Shown: piece by piece, positions 55,485 to 64,000 of the stretch
How positions within the stretch are numbered: position 1 is the first letter of the stretch
How the letters are laid out: every line of letters starts with the position of its first letter
Assembly: GCF_001458735.1 (NCBI RefSeq)
Contig: NZ_CZQA01000001.1
Span: forward strand, 868,001-932,000
DNA from: Candidatus Nitrospira nitrosa
GTDB taxonomy: Bacteria > Nitrospirota > Nitrospiria > Nitrospirales > Nitrospiraceae
Length of the DNA stretch: 64,000 nucleotides
Reading direction: 5' to 3'
Translations under genes and position numbers: made by a program
The notes under the pieces: model-generated
What the model was told of the DNA's origin: nothing
Seen by the model: only the letters and a program-made list of their open reading frames with translations
Databases searched by the model: none

Positions 55485-55868
55485 TCCTGCTGCTTTCTAT
55501 CCAATGCGCGTGTGCATGTGAGTGACAGGGATTTCAGTGGGCCTAACTATTTGGCATGCTGACCGGTATCGTACGCGCTGACGCGCTATATGCTGGAGCG
55601 AGATGCTTGTCCTTGGTCATAATCTTGTCACGAACGATCCTAGCACCGCGTAGGTTAAAGGCCAATCGAAAGTGGCCACCTGTTCTTGCAATTGTTCGTG
55701 GGGTTTTGAACGAGGTGTCGCGGGATATATTGGAGAGAGAATCTCAGAAATGTGTGTCGATCGACCTCACGAATTCCTCTTTGGCCGGAAACCGATTCGT
55801 CGCTTGGTTGTTCAGACGGTGGTTGAAGCAGCGGTTAGTCTAGCCATGTCAGTTCATGAAAGCTACGT
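55485..55868. other. 384-base gap without a supported gene
   Basis: Two overlapping frames (55556 and 55672, plus strand) have neither recognisable products nor good ribosome sites. No tRNA, repeat or attachment site was recognised. It marks the border between the SIR2 gene and the housekeeping block that begins with the M28 peptidase. Confidence 0.55.
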
Positions 55869-56750
55869 TCAGGAGGAACTGGCCGTGGTGGAAATGGCTG
55901 CTGTCACCCCGTCAGCCACAGCAGCGATGAAGTCGAGATTCAGCGTCTCGAGCGTGTCGGTTGGACGGTGATAGTTTGGATTACGGAAGTTCGCGGTGTC
56001 GGTCAGCATGACGGCAGGAAAGCCCTGTTCCCAGAACGACGTGTGGTCGCTCCGTCTGGTGTCCGGGAGCTTTTCTCCATTGCCCGGCACGACCAACGGT
56101 ACAATCGGAAGATGTAACTTCATGGCTTGGGCAACAGAACTGGTTAGCAGGTGTGATCGTTCATTGCCGATGACGGCCAAAAAATTTCCCGTTGTGGGTA
56201 CTGCGATTGGAATGCCAGGAGGGATTTTCTGTGAATTGGGTTGATGGCTTGCATAGCCGACACATTCCAAGACGATGGCTCCATGGATGGTTTCACCATT
56301 CTTTTGTAAAAGAGAGGTGTACGCCCGGCTACCAAGAAGGTCTTCTTCCTCTAAGTTAAACGCGATGAAGCGGATCGGTCTGGCTAATCTCATGGTTCTG
56401 ACTTGGCGAGCCACGTGAAGTATGACGGCGAGCGCGCTGGCATTATCGTCAGCACCTGGAGACCCTTCAACAGTATCAAAGTGTGCGGCAAGGATCAGCG
56501 GTGGTGCAGCTGGTGACGCCTCACGCTCAGGAAACACCGTGCCGATCACATTGTGTGAAGTGCCACTCAAGGCTGGGAAGGATTGCGTGGTTACGGTCAA
56601 CCCAGCTTCCGAGAAACGACGGTGCAGATAGGCTTCCGTCTGTCGTAGGCGGCTCGGTGAGGTGAGGGGATGACGTTCCCCCACCAGGGCCTGAAGATCT
56701 TCTCTGAGTTGATGTCGATCGATGGGCACAGAACTGGTTTCCAGCTGCAA
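55869..56750 (-). CDS. M28-family metallopeptidase
   Basis: 293 residues. The co-catalytic zinc ligands are in 'LAAHFDTVEGSPGADDNASA' (His, Asp), 'NLEEEDLLGS' (Glu pair), and 'DTRRSDHTSFWEQGFPAVMLTDTANFRNPNYHRPTDT' (Asp, His). The family includes aminopeptidases and glutaminyl cyclases; no signal peptide is visible, so it is probably cytoplasmic. It begins 5 bases after argB ends, in the same direction, and is likely the last gene of the argB-hslU-hslV-xerC-trmFO run. Confidence 0.88.
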   Translation of the reverse strand: MQLETSSVPIDRHQLREDLQALVGERHPLTSPSRLRQTEAYLHRRFSEAGLTVTTQSFPALSGTSHNVIGTVFPEREASPAAPPLILAAHFDTVEGSPGADDNASALAVILHVARQVRTMRLARPIRFIAFNLEEEDLLGSRAYTSLLQKNGETIHGAIVLECVGYASHQPNSQKIPPGIPIAVPTTGNFLAVIGNERSHLLTSSVAQAMKLHLPIVPLVVPGNGEKLPDTRRSDHTSFWEQGFPAVMLTDTANFRNPNYHRPTDTLETLNLDFIAAVADGVTAAISTTASSS

Positions 56751-56755
56751 GCGGG

Positions 56756-57652
56756 TTAGGTCACGATTTCGGTGCCGATACCCTTCCGCGTGAAGATTTC
56801 AAGGAGGACCGCGTGCGGAATCCGTCCATCAATAATGTGAGCTTTTCCGACCCCATCACCCAAAGCATCCAGGCAGGCATGAACCTTTGGGATCATCCCT
56901 TCTGTGATGATTCCCTTCTTCATCATGCGCTGCACATCTTTGCGGGAGACAGTTGAGAGGTGGCGTCCGTTCGCGTCACGAATGCCTTTGATATCGGTCA
57001 TCATCAGGAGCTTTTCTGCTCGTAACGCGCCGGCTATGGCTCCCGCGACAAGATCGGCGTTGATGTTGTAAGTATTGCCCTCGCGATCCGTGCCGATGGG
57101 CGCGATGATCGGGATGTAATGATCCTCTTGGAGGTTCCGTAACAGGCCCGGATCGACCTTTTCGATATCCCCGACCAATCCAAAATCGCCTTTCGCATCT
57201 TCCTCATCCAGGTCGCGATCGAGACTTTCCGCCCAGGCTTTGGCTGTCAGCGGTTTGCTAAGGATGAGCCCTCCGTCCTTCCCGCTCAACCCGACTGCGC
57301 TGCCACCATGCCGGGTGATCAGGTCAGTGAGTTCCATGTTGATTTTCCCGGCGAGGACCATCTCCACGATTTCCATCGTGGCGGCGTCGGTGATCCGGAC
57401 ACCATGGCGGAACTTCGCTTGAATGCCCAGTCGGTCCAGCATCTTGTCGATTTGCGGTCCGCCGCCGTGAATGATGACCGGGTTGATGCCGACATACTTC
57501 AGTAGGACGACGTCTTGCGCAAACCGCTCTTTGAGTGACGGGTCTGTCATCGCGTGGCCGCCATATTTCACGACCACGGTTTTTCCTCGAAATGTCCGGA
57601 TGTACGGCAGGGCTTCGATCAGGACATCGGCTTTCTTGATGAGTTTATTCAT
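56756..57652 (-). CDS. argB: acetylglutamate kinase
   Basis: Phosphorylates N-acetylglutamate in arginine synthesis. 298 residues with 'VVKYGGHAMTDPSLKERFAQDVVLLKYVGINPVIIHGGGPQI', 'NINADLVAGAIAGAL' and 'KLLMMTDIKGIRDANG'. The N-terminal 'LIEALPYIRTFRGKTVV' helix is the type found in arginine-inhibited hexameric enzymes, so feedback inhibition is likely. No other arg gene is in the window. It starts about 30 bases after hslU. Confidence 0.97.
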   Translation of the reverse strand: MNKLIKKADVLIEALPYIRTFRGKTVVVKYGGHAMTDPSLKERFAQDVVLLKYVGINPVIIHGGGPQIDKMLDRLGIQAKFRHGVRITDAATMEIVEMVLAGKINMELTDLITRHGGSAVGLSGKDGGLILSKPLTAKAWAESLDRDLDEEDAKGDFGLVGDIEKVDPGLLRNLQEDHYIPIIAPIGTDREGNTYNINADLVAGAIAGALRAEKLLMMTDIKGIRDANGRHLSTVSRKDVQRMMKKGIITEGMIPKVHACLDALGDGVGKAHIIDGRIPHAVLLEIFTRKGIGTEIVT

Positions 57653-57681
57653 GCGCCACTCCCGACGATTGGTCCGCAGAC

Positions 57682-59082
57682 TTATAGAATATACCGGCTC
57701 AAATCCTGGTCTTTGACGATGTCCTTCAATCGATCCCGGACATAGGCGGCGGTGATGTTGATGCGCTTGTCAGGCCAGCCTGGTCCCTCGAAAGAAATTT
57801 CTTCCAACAACCGTTCCATGATGGTGAAGAGGCGACGGGCCCCGATGTTCTCGGTCCGTTCATTCACTTGGACTGCGATCTCCGCGATTTCCTCCAAGCC
57901 GTCCTTAGCGAATTCGATCGCCAGTCCTTCTGTAGCCAGTAAGGCCTGATATTGGCGGACCAATGCCCCCTGTGGTTCCGTGAGAATGCGGACGAAGTCC
58001 TCTTTCGAGAGGGGGCTGAGTTCCACACGAATCGGGAAACGCCCTTGGAGTTCTGGAATGAGATCGGACGGCTTCGCGACATGGAAGGCTCCGGCGGCGA
58101 TAAAGAGGATGTGATCGGTCACGACCGGGCCATGTTTCGTGTTGACGGTGCAGCCTTCTACGATTGGAAGCAAGTCTCGTTGGACGCCTTCCCTGGACAC
58201 ATCAGGTCCACTGGAGCGCTCGCACCCGGCGATTTTGTCGATCTCGTCGAGAAAGACGATTCCCGTTTGTTCCACCTTATTGATCGCTTCACGCGTGGTG
58301 TCGTCCATATCAATCAATTTCTGGGCTTCCTCTTGTGTCAGGTGTTTCAGCGCTTCGGGCACTTTCATGAGCCGCTTTTTCTTTTTGCCCTGGAACATGC
58401 CACCCAGCATGTCACGAAGATTGTTCTCGAGGTCATCCAACCCACCTACATTGGAGATGACGCCGACCGGAACTCCCCGCTCTTTGACTTCCATTTCAAC
58501 GGTTCGTTCATCCATCTTGCCTTCTCGTAGTTGGAGACGGAGCTTCGATCGGGTCGCTTCGTTGGAGTCAGGAGGGGCTTGGGTGGCTGTCTCCGTCGTG
58601 CTGTCCACGAATCCTGGCCGAGGCGGGGGCGGAGGCAAGAGGAGATCGAGCAAGCGCTCCTCAGCTTGCTGTTCGGCTTTGTGTTGCACGAACGCCAGGC
58701 GTTGGGTCTTGACCATATTGATGGCCAGCTCGGTGAGGTCACGAATAATCGATTCCACATCGCGCCCCACATACCCCACTTCGGTGAACTTCGAGGCTTC
58801 AACCTTGATGAACGGAGCCTCAGCCAGCTTGGCCAGCCGTCGGGCAATTTCCGTTTTGCCCACCCCCGTCGGCCCGATCATGATGATGTTCTTCGGCATG
58901 ACCTCATCGCGAAGGTCGGGCGATAGTTGCTGACGTCTCCAACGGTTGCGAAGGGCGATAGCCACCATGCGCTTCGCATCCTTTTGTCCGATGACATACC
59001 GGTTCAGTTCTTCGACGATCTGACGGGGAGTGAGACTATTGAGATTCAATGCGACTGGCTCCGTCGTGAGCGGCTTCATCAT
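57682..59082 (-). CDS. hslU: ATP-dependent protease ATPase subunit HslU
   Basis: The 466-residue unfoldase ring of the HslUV protease. Walker A is '[17 protein letters not shown]', the pore motif lies in '[11 protein letters not shown]', Walker B is '[12 protein letters not shown]', and the C-terminal 'LSRYIL' inserts into HslV to activate it. The intermediate domain spans about 110-240 and has the proline-rich 'LPPPPPRP'. The start (ATGATG) is 7 bases after the hslV stop, with AAGGAT upstream. Confidence 0.98.
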   Translation of the reverse strand: MMKPLTTEPVALNLNSLTPRQIVEELNRYVIGQKDAKRMVAIALRNRWRRQQLSPDLRDEVMPKNIIMIGPTGVGKTEIARRLAKLAEAPFIKVEASKFTEVGYVGRDVESIIRDLTELAINMVKTQRLAFVQHKAEQQAEERLLDLLLPPPPPRPGFVDSTTETATQAPPDSNEATRSKLRLQLREGKMDERTVEMEVKERGVPVGVISNVGGLDDLENNLRDMLGGMFQGKKKKRLMKVPEALKHLTQEEAQKLIDMDDTTREAINKVEQTGIVFLDEIDKIAGCERSSGPDVSREGVQRDLLPIVEGCTVNTKHGPVVTDHILFIAAGAFHVAKPSDLIPELQGRFPIRVELSPLSKEDFVRILTEPQGALVRQYQALLATEGLAIEFAKDGLEEIAEIAVQVNERTENIGARRLFTIMERLLEEISFEGPGWPDKRINITAAYVRDRLKDIVKDQDLSRYIL

Positions 59083-59088
59083 TGTGGA

Positions 59089-59625
59089 TTATCCTTGAAG
59101 TTCTTCAACAAGAATCTGTTGGTTGGTGTAGATGTCAATAGAACCTGCGATGGTCATGGCTTCGGTGACGATCACCGGGGCTTCTAGCTGTGAATGGCGG
59201 AGCAATCCTCTGGCCGCTGCCAACGCATAGGGACCACCCGAGCCGATTGCCAGAATGCCGTCTTCCGGCTCGACGACGTCGCCGGTCCCGGTAATGATGA
59301 ACGACTGCTCACGCCCGGCCACGGCCAGGAGGGCTTCCAGACGGCGAAGCACGCGATCCGTCCGCCAATCTTTTGCCAGCTCAACCGCGGCCCTTGTGAG
59401 ATTTCCGCGATATTCCTCCAATTTGCTCTCGAATTTTTCAAAGAGTGTGAACGCGTCCGCCGTGGCTCCCGCAAACCCCGCCAGAACCTGATCGTGATGC
59501 AAGCGCCGAATCTTTTTGGCGTTATGTTTCATGACCGTGGTGCCGACGGTGACTTGGCCGTCACAGCCCATGGCAACTCGTCCGTTGCGACGGACACAGA
59601 GAACGGTCGTCGACCGGATTTTCAT
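59089..59625 (-). CDS. hslV: ATP-dependent protease peptidase subunit HslV
   Basis: The 178-residue proteasome-like peptidase. The nucleophile threonine starts the mature chain '[21 protein letters not shown]'; here five residues (MKIRS) precede it and must be removed, longer than the single Met of the E. coli protein. '[15 protein letters not shown]' and '[15 protein letters not shown]' are typical. The gene overlaps xerC upstream by 4 bases and hslU follows at 7 bases. Confidence 0.97.
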   Translation of the reverse strand: MKIRSTTVLCVRRNGRVAMGCDGQVTVGTTVMKHNAKKIRRLHHDQVLAGFAGATADAFTLFEKFESKLEEYRGNLTRAAVELAKDWRTDRVLRRLEALLAVAGREQSFIITGTGDVVEPEDGILAIGSGGPYALAAARGLLRHSQLEAPVIVTEAMTIAGSIDIYTNQQILVEELQG

Positions 59626-60560
59626 GATGACTTGTGATCCTTTCCATGTGGGGGGCGAGTCGCCTGTGCGCGAGGATGGGCCCGGTCGTAGACCGCGAGC
59701 AGTTGGTCCATCGCCACATGTGTATACTTTTGTGTGGTGCTTAGTGATGCATGGCCGAGCAGTTCCTGGATTGATCGGAGATCAGCTCCTTCATCGAGGA
59801 GATGGGTCGCGTAGGAATGCCGGAGGGTGTGGGGACTGACTCCTCCACCCACGAGGCGGCTGGAGTACAGGGCGACCATCTTGGCGACACTTCTGGTGGT
59901 CAGCCGCCCACCACGATGATTCAGAAACATCGGAGACGACGGATGACGATTGCGAGGAGTCGGCTTCAAGGACATACGATACTCGCGGATGGCCTGCAGA
60001 GCGACATCCCCTATTGGGACCAGCCGTTCCTTCCTACCTTTCCCTTTTAAACTCACGATGCCGTCTGCTTCGTCGAGATCATTGAGATTGATCCCGACCA
60101 CTTCGCTGACGCGCGCGCCGGTCGAATACATCGATTCCAGTAGAGCGCGGTCACGGAGGGAGAGGGGCGAGGGTCCAGTGGGAAACGTCATGAGGGATGC
60201 CGCATCATCCTTGGTCAGCACGCGCGGGAGGCGTTTGGGCAGTCTCGGGCTTCTCAGCGTTTCGGTCGGATTGGTTTTCACGAGCTCTTCACGGAGGAGG
60301 AAGCGAAAGAAACTGCGCAGGCTTGCCAACTTTCTCGCGAGGGATGCCGCTTTCTCACCTCGGCGGTCTAACGAGTGGAGATGGGCACGAATGTCGTCGG
60401 TGGAAATCGTCTCGACGCGAATTGGCGAAGTGTCCTTCTTCGTTCGTCTGAGGAATCCGGTGAACTGTTGAAGGTCGGAGCGATAGTTGCGGATCGTCTC
60501 AGGGGACGCATTCTGTTCGACCTGGAGGTACATTACGAAAGCCTTGATTGCGTCTTCCAT
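59622..60560 (-). CDS. xerC: tyrosine recombinase XerC
   Basis: Resolves chromosome dimers at dif. 312 residues with an N-terminal SAM-like domain ('[23 protein letters not shown]') and a catalytic domain with Arg in '[13 protein letters not shown]', Lys in 'LKGKGRKER', '[27 protein letters not shown]' and the nucleophile Tyr in 'STTQKYTHV'. All catalytic residues are present. The gene order trmFO-xerC-hslV-hslU matches that known in Firmicutes and others, which supports XerC rather than a phage integrase. It overlaps trmFO by 28 bases. Confidence 0.93.
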   Translation of the reverse strand: MEDAIKAFVMYLQVEQNASPETIRNYRSDLQQFTGFLRRTKKDTSPIRVETISTDDIRAHLHSLDRRGEKAASLARKLASLRSFFRFLLREELVKTNPTETLRSPRLPKRLPRVLTKDDAASLMTFPTGPSPLSLRDRALLESMYSTGARVSEVVGINLNDLDEADGIVSLKGKGRKERLVPIGDVALQAIREYRMSLKPTPRNRHPSSPMFLNHRGGRLTTRSVAKMVALYSSRLVGGGVSPHTLRHSYATHLLDEGADLRSIQELLGHASLSTTQKYTHVAMDQLLAVYDRAHPRAQATRPPHGKDHKSS

Positions 60561-61849
60561 GCGTCAAAATCCTCAAGGGCTCGCTGACTCAGTGCACGGC
60601 GCTTCTTCTCCTTGTCCCTTGGAGAGTTCGCCAAGGGGGGGAACAGGCCGAAATTGGTGTTCATCGGTTGGAAGTGACGAGGGTCCGATGAGGCGACGTG
60701 AGAAACGAGACATCCATGTGCCGTCGTGGCAGGAGGCGAGATCATCGGATGTCCAGCGAGGGCCCGCGCGGCGTTGATCCCGGCGAGACCACCCATGGCC
60801 GCCGACTCTGTATAGCCTTCCACGCCGACGAGTTGCCCTGCAAAGAAGAGGGAAGCGCGCGCTTTGAATTGTAGGGTATTGAGCAGCAGTTGGGGCGAAT
60901 TGATAAAGGTATTGCGATGCAGACTGCCATAGCGGAGGAATTCGGCTTGTTCGAGGCCAGGGATCATGCGAAAGACGCGCTTCTGTTCCGGGTACGTGAG
61001 TTTGGTTTGAAATCCCACCAAGTTGTAACAGGTACGATGAATATTTTCTGTCCGCAATTGCACCACTGCCGCTGGTTCCACGCCAGTCCGTGGATCTTTG
61101 AGTCCCACCGGTTTCATCGGACCGAACTGCATCGTCTGGCGTCCGCGCTCGGCCAGCACTTCAATCGGTACACAGGCTTCAAAATAGGGTGTCTTCTCGA
61201 ATTCCTTCGGCTGCACCTTCTCTGCCGCCATCATGGCGTCGTAAAAGGCATTGTACTGGTCTGCCGTCATGGGGCAATTCAAATAATCATCTCCGCCTTT
61301 GTCATAACGTGAGGCGCGAAAGACGATCTCCATGTTGATCGAGTCGGCGTCGACGATCGGCGAGATCGCGTCGAAGAAATACAGGTGCTGTGATTTCGTC
61401 GCACCACGGATCGCTTGAGAGAGCTTATCCGATGTGAGGGGGCCAGTCGCAATGATGCAGAGGCAATCCGTCGGGATCTCACTGATTTCTTCGTGGAGAA
61501 TTCTGATGTTCGGATGACCCTCCAGTGCGCGTGTAATGTGCTGCGAGAATACATCACGATCAACGGCCAGTGCTGATCCAGCCGGTACACGAGCTTGCTC
61601 AGCGGAGGCGATGATCAGCGAATTCAGCCGCCGCATCTCTTCCTTCAGAATGCCGGGGGCATTGAGGGGATCGAGAGAGCCGAGTGAATTCGAGCAGACG
61701 AGTTCGGCTAGCCCACCAGTTTTGTGCGCCTTCGTCATCTCTTTCGGGCGCATTTCGTAGAGTGTGACCTTGGCGCCACGAGTCGCCGCTTGCCAGGCCG
61801 CTTCCGACCCAGCTAGACCCCCGCCTACGATAACAATGTCGTCACGCAT
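60533..61849 (-). CDS. trmFO: methylenetetrahydrofolate-tRNA-(uracil-5-)-methyltransferase
   Basis: An FAD enzyme that makes m5U54 in tRNA using folate. 438 residues from ATG 61849 (MRDDIVIVGGGLAGSEAAWQ), with the GxGxxG FAD motif at the very start; an in-frame ATG at 61888 adds 13 unlikely residues. 'TGGLAELVCSNSLGS', 'RASRYDKGGDDYLNCPMT' and 'GQLVGVEGYTESAAMGGLAGINAAR' are typical of the family. It is first in the run with xerC, hslV, hslU, argB and the M28 gene. Confidence 0.96.
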   Translation of the reverse strand: MRDDIVIVGGGLAGSEAAWQAATRGAKVTLYEMRPKEMTKAHKTGGLAELVCSNSLGSLDPLNAPGILKEEMRRLNSLIIASAEQARVPAGSALAVDRDVFSQHITRALEGHPNIRILHEEISEIPTDCLCIIATGPLTSDKLSQAIRGATKSQHLYFFDAISPIVDADSINMEIVFRASRYDKGGDDYLNCPMTADQYNAFYDAMMAAEKVQPKEFEKTPYFEACVPIEVLAERGRQTMQFGPMKPVGLKDPRTGVEPAAVVQLRTENIHRTCYNLVGFQTKLTYPEQKRVFRMIPGLEQAEFLRYGSLHRNTFINSPQLLLNTLQFKARASLFFAGQLVGVEGYTESAAMGGLAGINAARALAGHPMISPPATTAHGCLVSHVASSDPRHFQPMNTNFGLFPPLANSPRDKEKKRRALSQRALEDFDAWKTQSRLS

Positions 61850-62292
61850 GTGCTCGGAACATCCAATAGTTGGAGAATGAAGGCGCATTGTACGAATCGA
61901 TTTTTTGCTCTGTCAAGGAAAAGGGCTGGTGAGTTCGTGAGGTGTCTTCGCAATCTGTTTGTGTGGTCCGATAAGACTCATGCAAATGGATTTGGACAAG
62001 ATATAGTTGGGTTCCGATGATGGTCTGTCGAAGAGCTTGCCCCGAACAGATTGAGTTACCGATTTTGCAAAGTTCCTGCTGGCTTCATGAGGTTGTGGGG
62101 GTGGAGATATACCCCCGATGCTGCCCTAAGCGGTATATTCGCGACATGAGATGTTGCTGAAGGTCGCCCTGTACCTCGATAAGCTTCCACGCTTGTCGAA
62201 TGGCACGTGTTGAGAGTAATCCACCCCTGCGTTGACTGCTCACAAGGCGCAGTGCTAATGTTTACCCTCGTTTCTGACCCCTTCTCGGGTTT
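61850..62292. other. intergenic, no gene seen
   Basis: Contains the presumed trmFO promoter on the minus strand and the region before tRNA-Val. A small hairpin gggggt-ggagatat-accccc lies near 62097-62116. No coding region or RNA gene was recognised. Confidence 0.55.
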
Positions 62293-62367
62293 GGGCGATT
62301 AGCTCAGTGGTAGAGCGCTTCCTTCACACGGAAGAGGCCACAGGTTCGATACCTGTATCGCCCACCA
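62293..62367 (+). tRNA. tRNA-Val (anticodon CAC), CCA encoded
   Basis: The acceptor stem is gggcgat/atcgccc followed by A and CCA. The D arm contains 'agctcagtggtagagcg'. The anticodon arm is cttcc-ttcacac-ggaag, with anticodon CAC at 62325-62327. The T arm is caggt-tcgatac-ctg. All stems pair. Confidence 0.95.
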
Positions 62368-62551
62368 TCTCCTTCCTCCTTTCCGTCCAGAGCTCTCTTT
62401 CGACCGTGGCAGCACCGTTCTAGGCTGCTGCTTGCCAAACCCCTCGATTCCTGGACAGAAACCGGGTTGTCGGCTAGACTTCAGGTTGTCTTTTGTGTGG
62501 TGTCTGGTTCGAGATTCCAGTACGAGGCGTCGAAACAAGCGAGGTTATGCT

Positions 62552-62893
62552 ATGAGAGGAACTGTGACAGGTATCGGAGTCCTAACCCTGCTGTTGATGG
62601 CAACCGGTTGCAGCACGACACACCAACAGAGTGCCGGGGCGAATGGACGTGAATACACTCCCCCGACGAGTATTTATAATATCCTGGATAGCACCGCCTT
62701 GGTCTATTCCACTCCGGCTGCGGGATCAGCCGTCAATGACCATCCGCTTCGGTGGTTGGGTTTCATTGCGCATCCGATCGGCCACGCCTTTGATTATGCA
62801 ATCAATCGCCCGATGTATACGATCGGTGGCAGCTCTCCCTACCTCCATGGGTATACGGCTGAAGATAGTATGTTGGACGCCCAGCGCCAGTAG
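62552..62893 (+). CDS. small lipoprotein, hypothetical
   Basis: 113 residues from ATG 62552 (GAGGT upstream); the longer open frame to 62432 is not convincing. The signal ends in the lipobox 'LLLMATGC', so Cys20 should be lipidated. The mature chain contains 'PLRWLGFIAHPIGHAFDYAINRPMYTIGG', a short hydrophobic-aromatic segment. I did not recognise a family beyond an outer-membrane-type lipoprotein. A strong terminator follows at 62921. Confidence 0.75.
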   Translation: MRGTVTGIGVLTLLLMATGCSTTHQQSAGANGREYTPPTSIYNILDSTALVYSTPAAGSAVNDHPLRWLGFIAHPIGHAFDYAINRPMYTIGGSSPYLHGYTAEDSMLDAQRQ

Positions 62894-62920
62894 GTCGGGG
62901 TATCTGATCGTATAAGGATG

Positions 62921-62954
62921 AAGCCCGCTCTTCGTATGAAGAGCGGGCTTTTTT
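62921..62954 (+). terminator. strong rho-independent terminator
   Basis: A 12-bp perfect stem, aagcccgctctt/aagagcgggctt, has a 6-base loop and is followed by TTTT then GTCTCT. It ends transcription after the small lipoprotein gene, before the next lipoprotein gene starts at 63003. Confidence 0.93.
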
Positions 62955-63002
62955 GTCTCTGCTTTGCTCGAATCAGTTCCAATCGTGCTATTGTTTTCCC
63001 CG

Positions 63003-64000
63003 ATGCGTCGTCCCTTCCTGAGGTCAATCCGATACTGGCTCTTGACCGGCCTGCTCGTGCCAATGGGGCTCACTTTGGGATGCGCGGGATCAGATGCACC
63101 TGTGCGGCCTCCGCTGCCTCCCTCCAAGAGCGACCTTGTGCTCTTGGCCTCGACAGCCCTCTGTGAGCGCAAGGCGGACTTCTTGCTCAAACATCCCTCC
63201 GCAGCGCAGCTCTCAAGAGACTGGGGAAGCGGTCAGGAACTCACCATTGCCGGAGAGCGTAGTGCCTCGCACGGAGACGAATCCTATTTTTTCGATGAAG
63301 ACGGTGTGTTGGTGGGGGCGCTCTTTACGTTTCCTCGAGGCCTCGACTTGGCCCCCTACTCGGTGCTGCGTGATACGCTCTTCCGGCTCAAACCCGCGCT
63401 TGAGTTCTATCTGAACGTGGCCCAATTGGAAACAAGAACGAACATGGAGAGCAGCTCGCTTCTGGAGACCGGTGATGAAAAAAGCACCACGCAATATCTT
63501 GTGACCGGATTGCGGGACCATCCGATCCTGCTCCAGGCTTCTTTTACAATCGACCCCTATGTGCGACTGTTTTCCCCCTACCGGCGAGAATTTCTTGACC
63601 GACTTCGTCAACCGGTTGGGGGTACCGGAGGCCAAATTATGGAGAGTCAGGGGACGGAGGATAAGGAACCCTTCCCCTCATTGCAACAATTCGCACGGGG
63701 GCAAACGGCGCAGCTCGCCTATTGCGGTGAGAAGAACTATGACATTGCCGCGGATGCCTATCAGCGAGCCATTCGGAGTGGGTTCACAAACAAGGTCTGG
63801 CTGGCCGAAGCCCGCCATAAACTCGGAGTGGCTTTGCTCATCAAGGGGCAGGTGGAACAGGCGAAAGCCGAGTTGCTCCAGTCACTCACGCTCAGGCCAA
63901 ATGTCCCGGAAGTGTTGAATAACCTGGGCACGGTCCATGTCAAACTAGGCGACAAGGCCGCCGGATTGAATTCGTTTGAGCGCGCGATCGTCCTGCGCCC
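63003..64000 (+). CDS. TPR-containing lipoprotein, truncated by window end
   Basis: The frame from ATG 63003 stays open to the last base (332 codons visible). A signal with arginines at its start ends in 'VPMGLTLGC', a lipobox, so the protein is likely a lipoprotein. Residues ~40-200 form a mostly beta domain ('DESYFFDEDGVLVGALFTFPRGLDLAPYSVLRDTLF') that I do not recognise. From ~230 onwards TPR-like repeats start ('GEKNYDIAADAYQRAIRSGF', 'AEARHKLGVALLIKGQVEQAKAELLQSLTLRP', 'VLNNLGTVHVKLGDKAAGLNSFERAIVL'). No ribosome site is evident before the ATG, so the start may be later. Confidence 0.75.
   Translation, partial: MRRPFLRSIRYWLLTGLLVPMGLTLGCAGSDAPVRPPLPPSKSDLVLLASTALCERKADFLLKHPSAAQLSRDWGSGQELTIAGERSASHGDESYFFDEDGVLVGALFTFPRGLDLAPYSVLRDTLFRLKPALEFYLNVAQLETRTNMESSSLLETGDEKSTTQYLVTGLRDHPILLQASFTIDPYVRLFSPYRREFLDRLRQPVGGTGGQIMESQGTEDKEPFPSLQQFARGQTAQLAYCGEKNYDIAADAYQRAIRSGFTNKVWLAEARHKLGVALLIKGQVEQAKAELLQSLTLRPNVPEVLNNLGTVHVKLGDKAAGLNSFERAIVLR

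Noticed and set aside
55556-55971. Two plus-strand frames downstream of the SIR2 gene's start
   Set aside because: They overlap each other and the M28 gene's antisense, lack ribosome sites and show no recognisable product.
59622-60560. XerC-like recombinase as a phage or island integrase
   Set aside because: It is embedded in the conserved trmFO-xerC-hslVU order with coding overlaps, and no attachment site or phage genes are nearby.

Overview
The window is a chromosomal segment of about 57% GC by eye with dense, bacterial-style gene packing. Gene content points to a Nitrospira-like member of Nitrospirota. The pointers are a cytochrome-c-urate-oxidase-like membrane protein, a stand-alone NuoF with a 2Fe-2S ferredoxin, an LDH-type malate dehydrogenase, a NorD-like VWA protein, a ferredoxin-thioredoxin reductase catalytic subunit and a double-length ThyX homologue. 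That assignment is inference from family recollection, not from a search. No rRNA, CRISPR array or intact transposon was found.

Layout. 1-9.2 kb: a truncated alpha/beta hydrolase, then a long minus-strand run with pterin genes (folE, PTPS), an ErpA/IscA-type Fe-S carrier, ferredoxin, NuoF-like subunit, haem-type membrane protein, malate dehydrogenase, a small unknown protein and a NorD-like VWA protein. 9.2-12.5 kb (+): ferredoxin-thioredoxin reductase, a secreted protein and a two-component system. 12.8-15.8 kb (-): M48 protease, DUF898 protein and a Coa1-like zinc-ribbon protein. 16.0-17.7 kb: a decayed IS481 element and an almost gene-free stretch with a few tiny ORFs. 17.7-29.7 kb: the replication-origin region with smpB, dciA, gyrA, gyrB, dnaN, dnaA, oriC with DnaA boxes, three AT-rich DsrE/F/H-like genes and hisS.

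29.8-38 kb (mostly +): fused ThyX-like protein, TPR protein, an SF1-helicase-like protein without P-loop, tRNA-Leu, DUF1653, Sel1 protein, an orphan VapB antitoxin with a palindromic operator, and a TIR-FGE-sulfatase fusion flanked by 29-bp direct repeats. 38-49.6 kb: Tat-exported aminotransferase V-like protein, gcvP, a second two-component system next to an HtrA/DegP protease, rimO and a gamma-carbonic-anhydrase-like protein. 49.6-55.5 kb: accessory/defence segment with a DUF433/PIN-like toxin-antitoxin pair and a 1274-residue SIR2 protein. 55.9-61.9 kb (-): M28 peptidase, argB, hslU, hslV, xerC and trmFO, the xerC-hslVU-trmFO order known from other phyla. 62-64 kb: tRNA-Val and two lipoproteins, the last cut by the window end.

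Functional links. The gyrA-gyrB-dnaN-dnaA block with the DnaA-box region and nearby dciA marks the chromosome origin; recF is missing from its usual place. Two separate regions carry NAD-consuming-type immune domains (TIR and SIR2), each next to toxin-antitoxin genes. A family of ~120-bp repeats with inverted-repeat ends occurs at least four times between genes.
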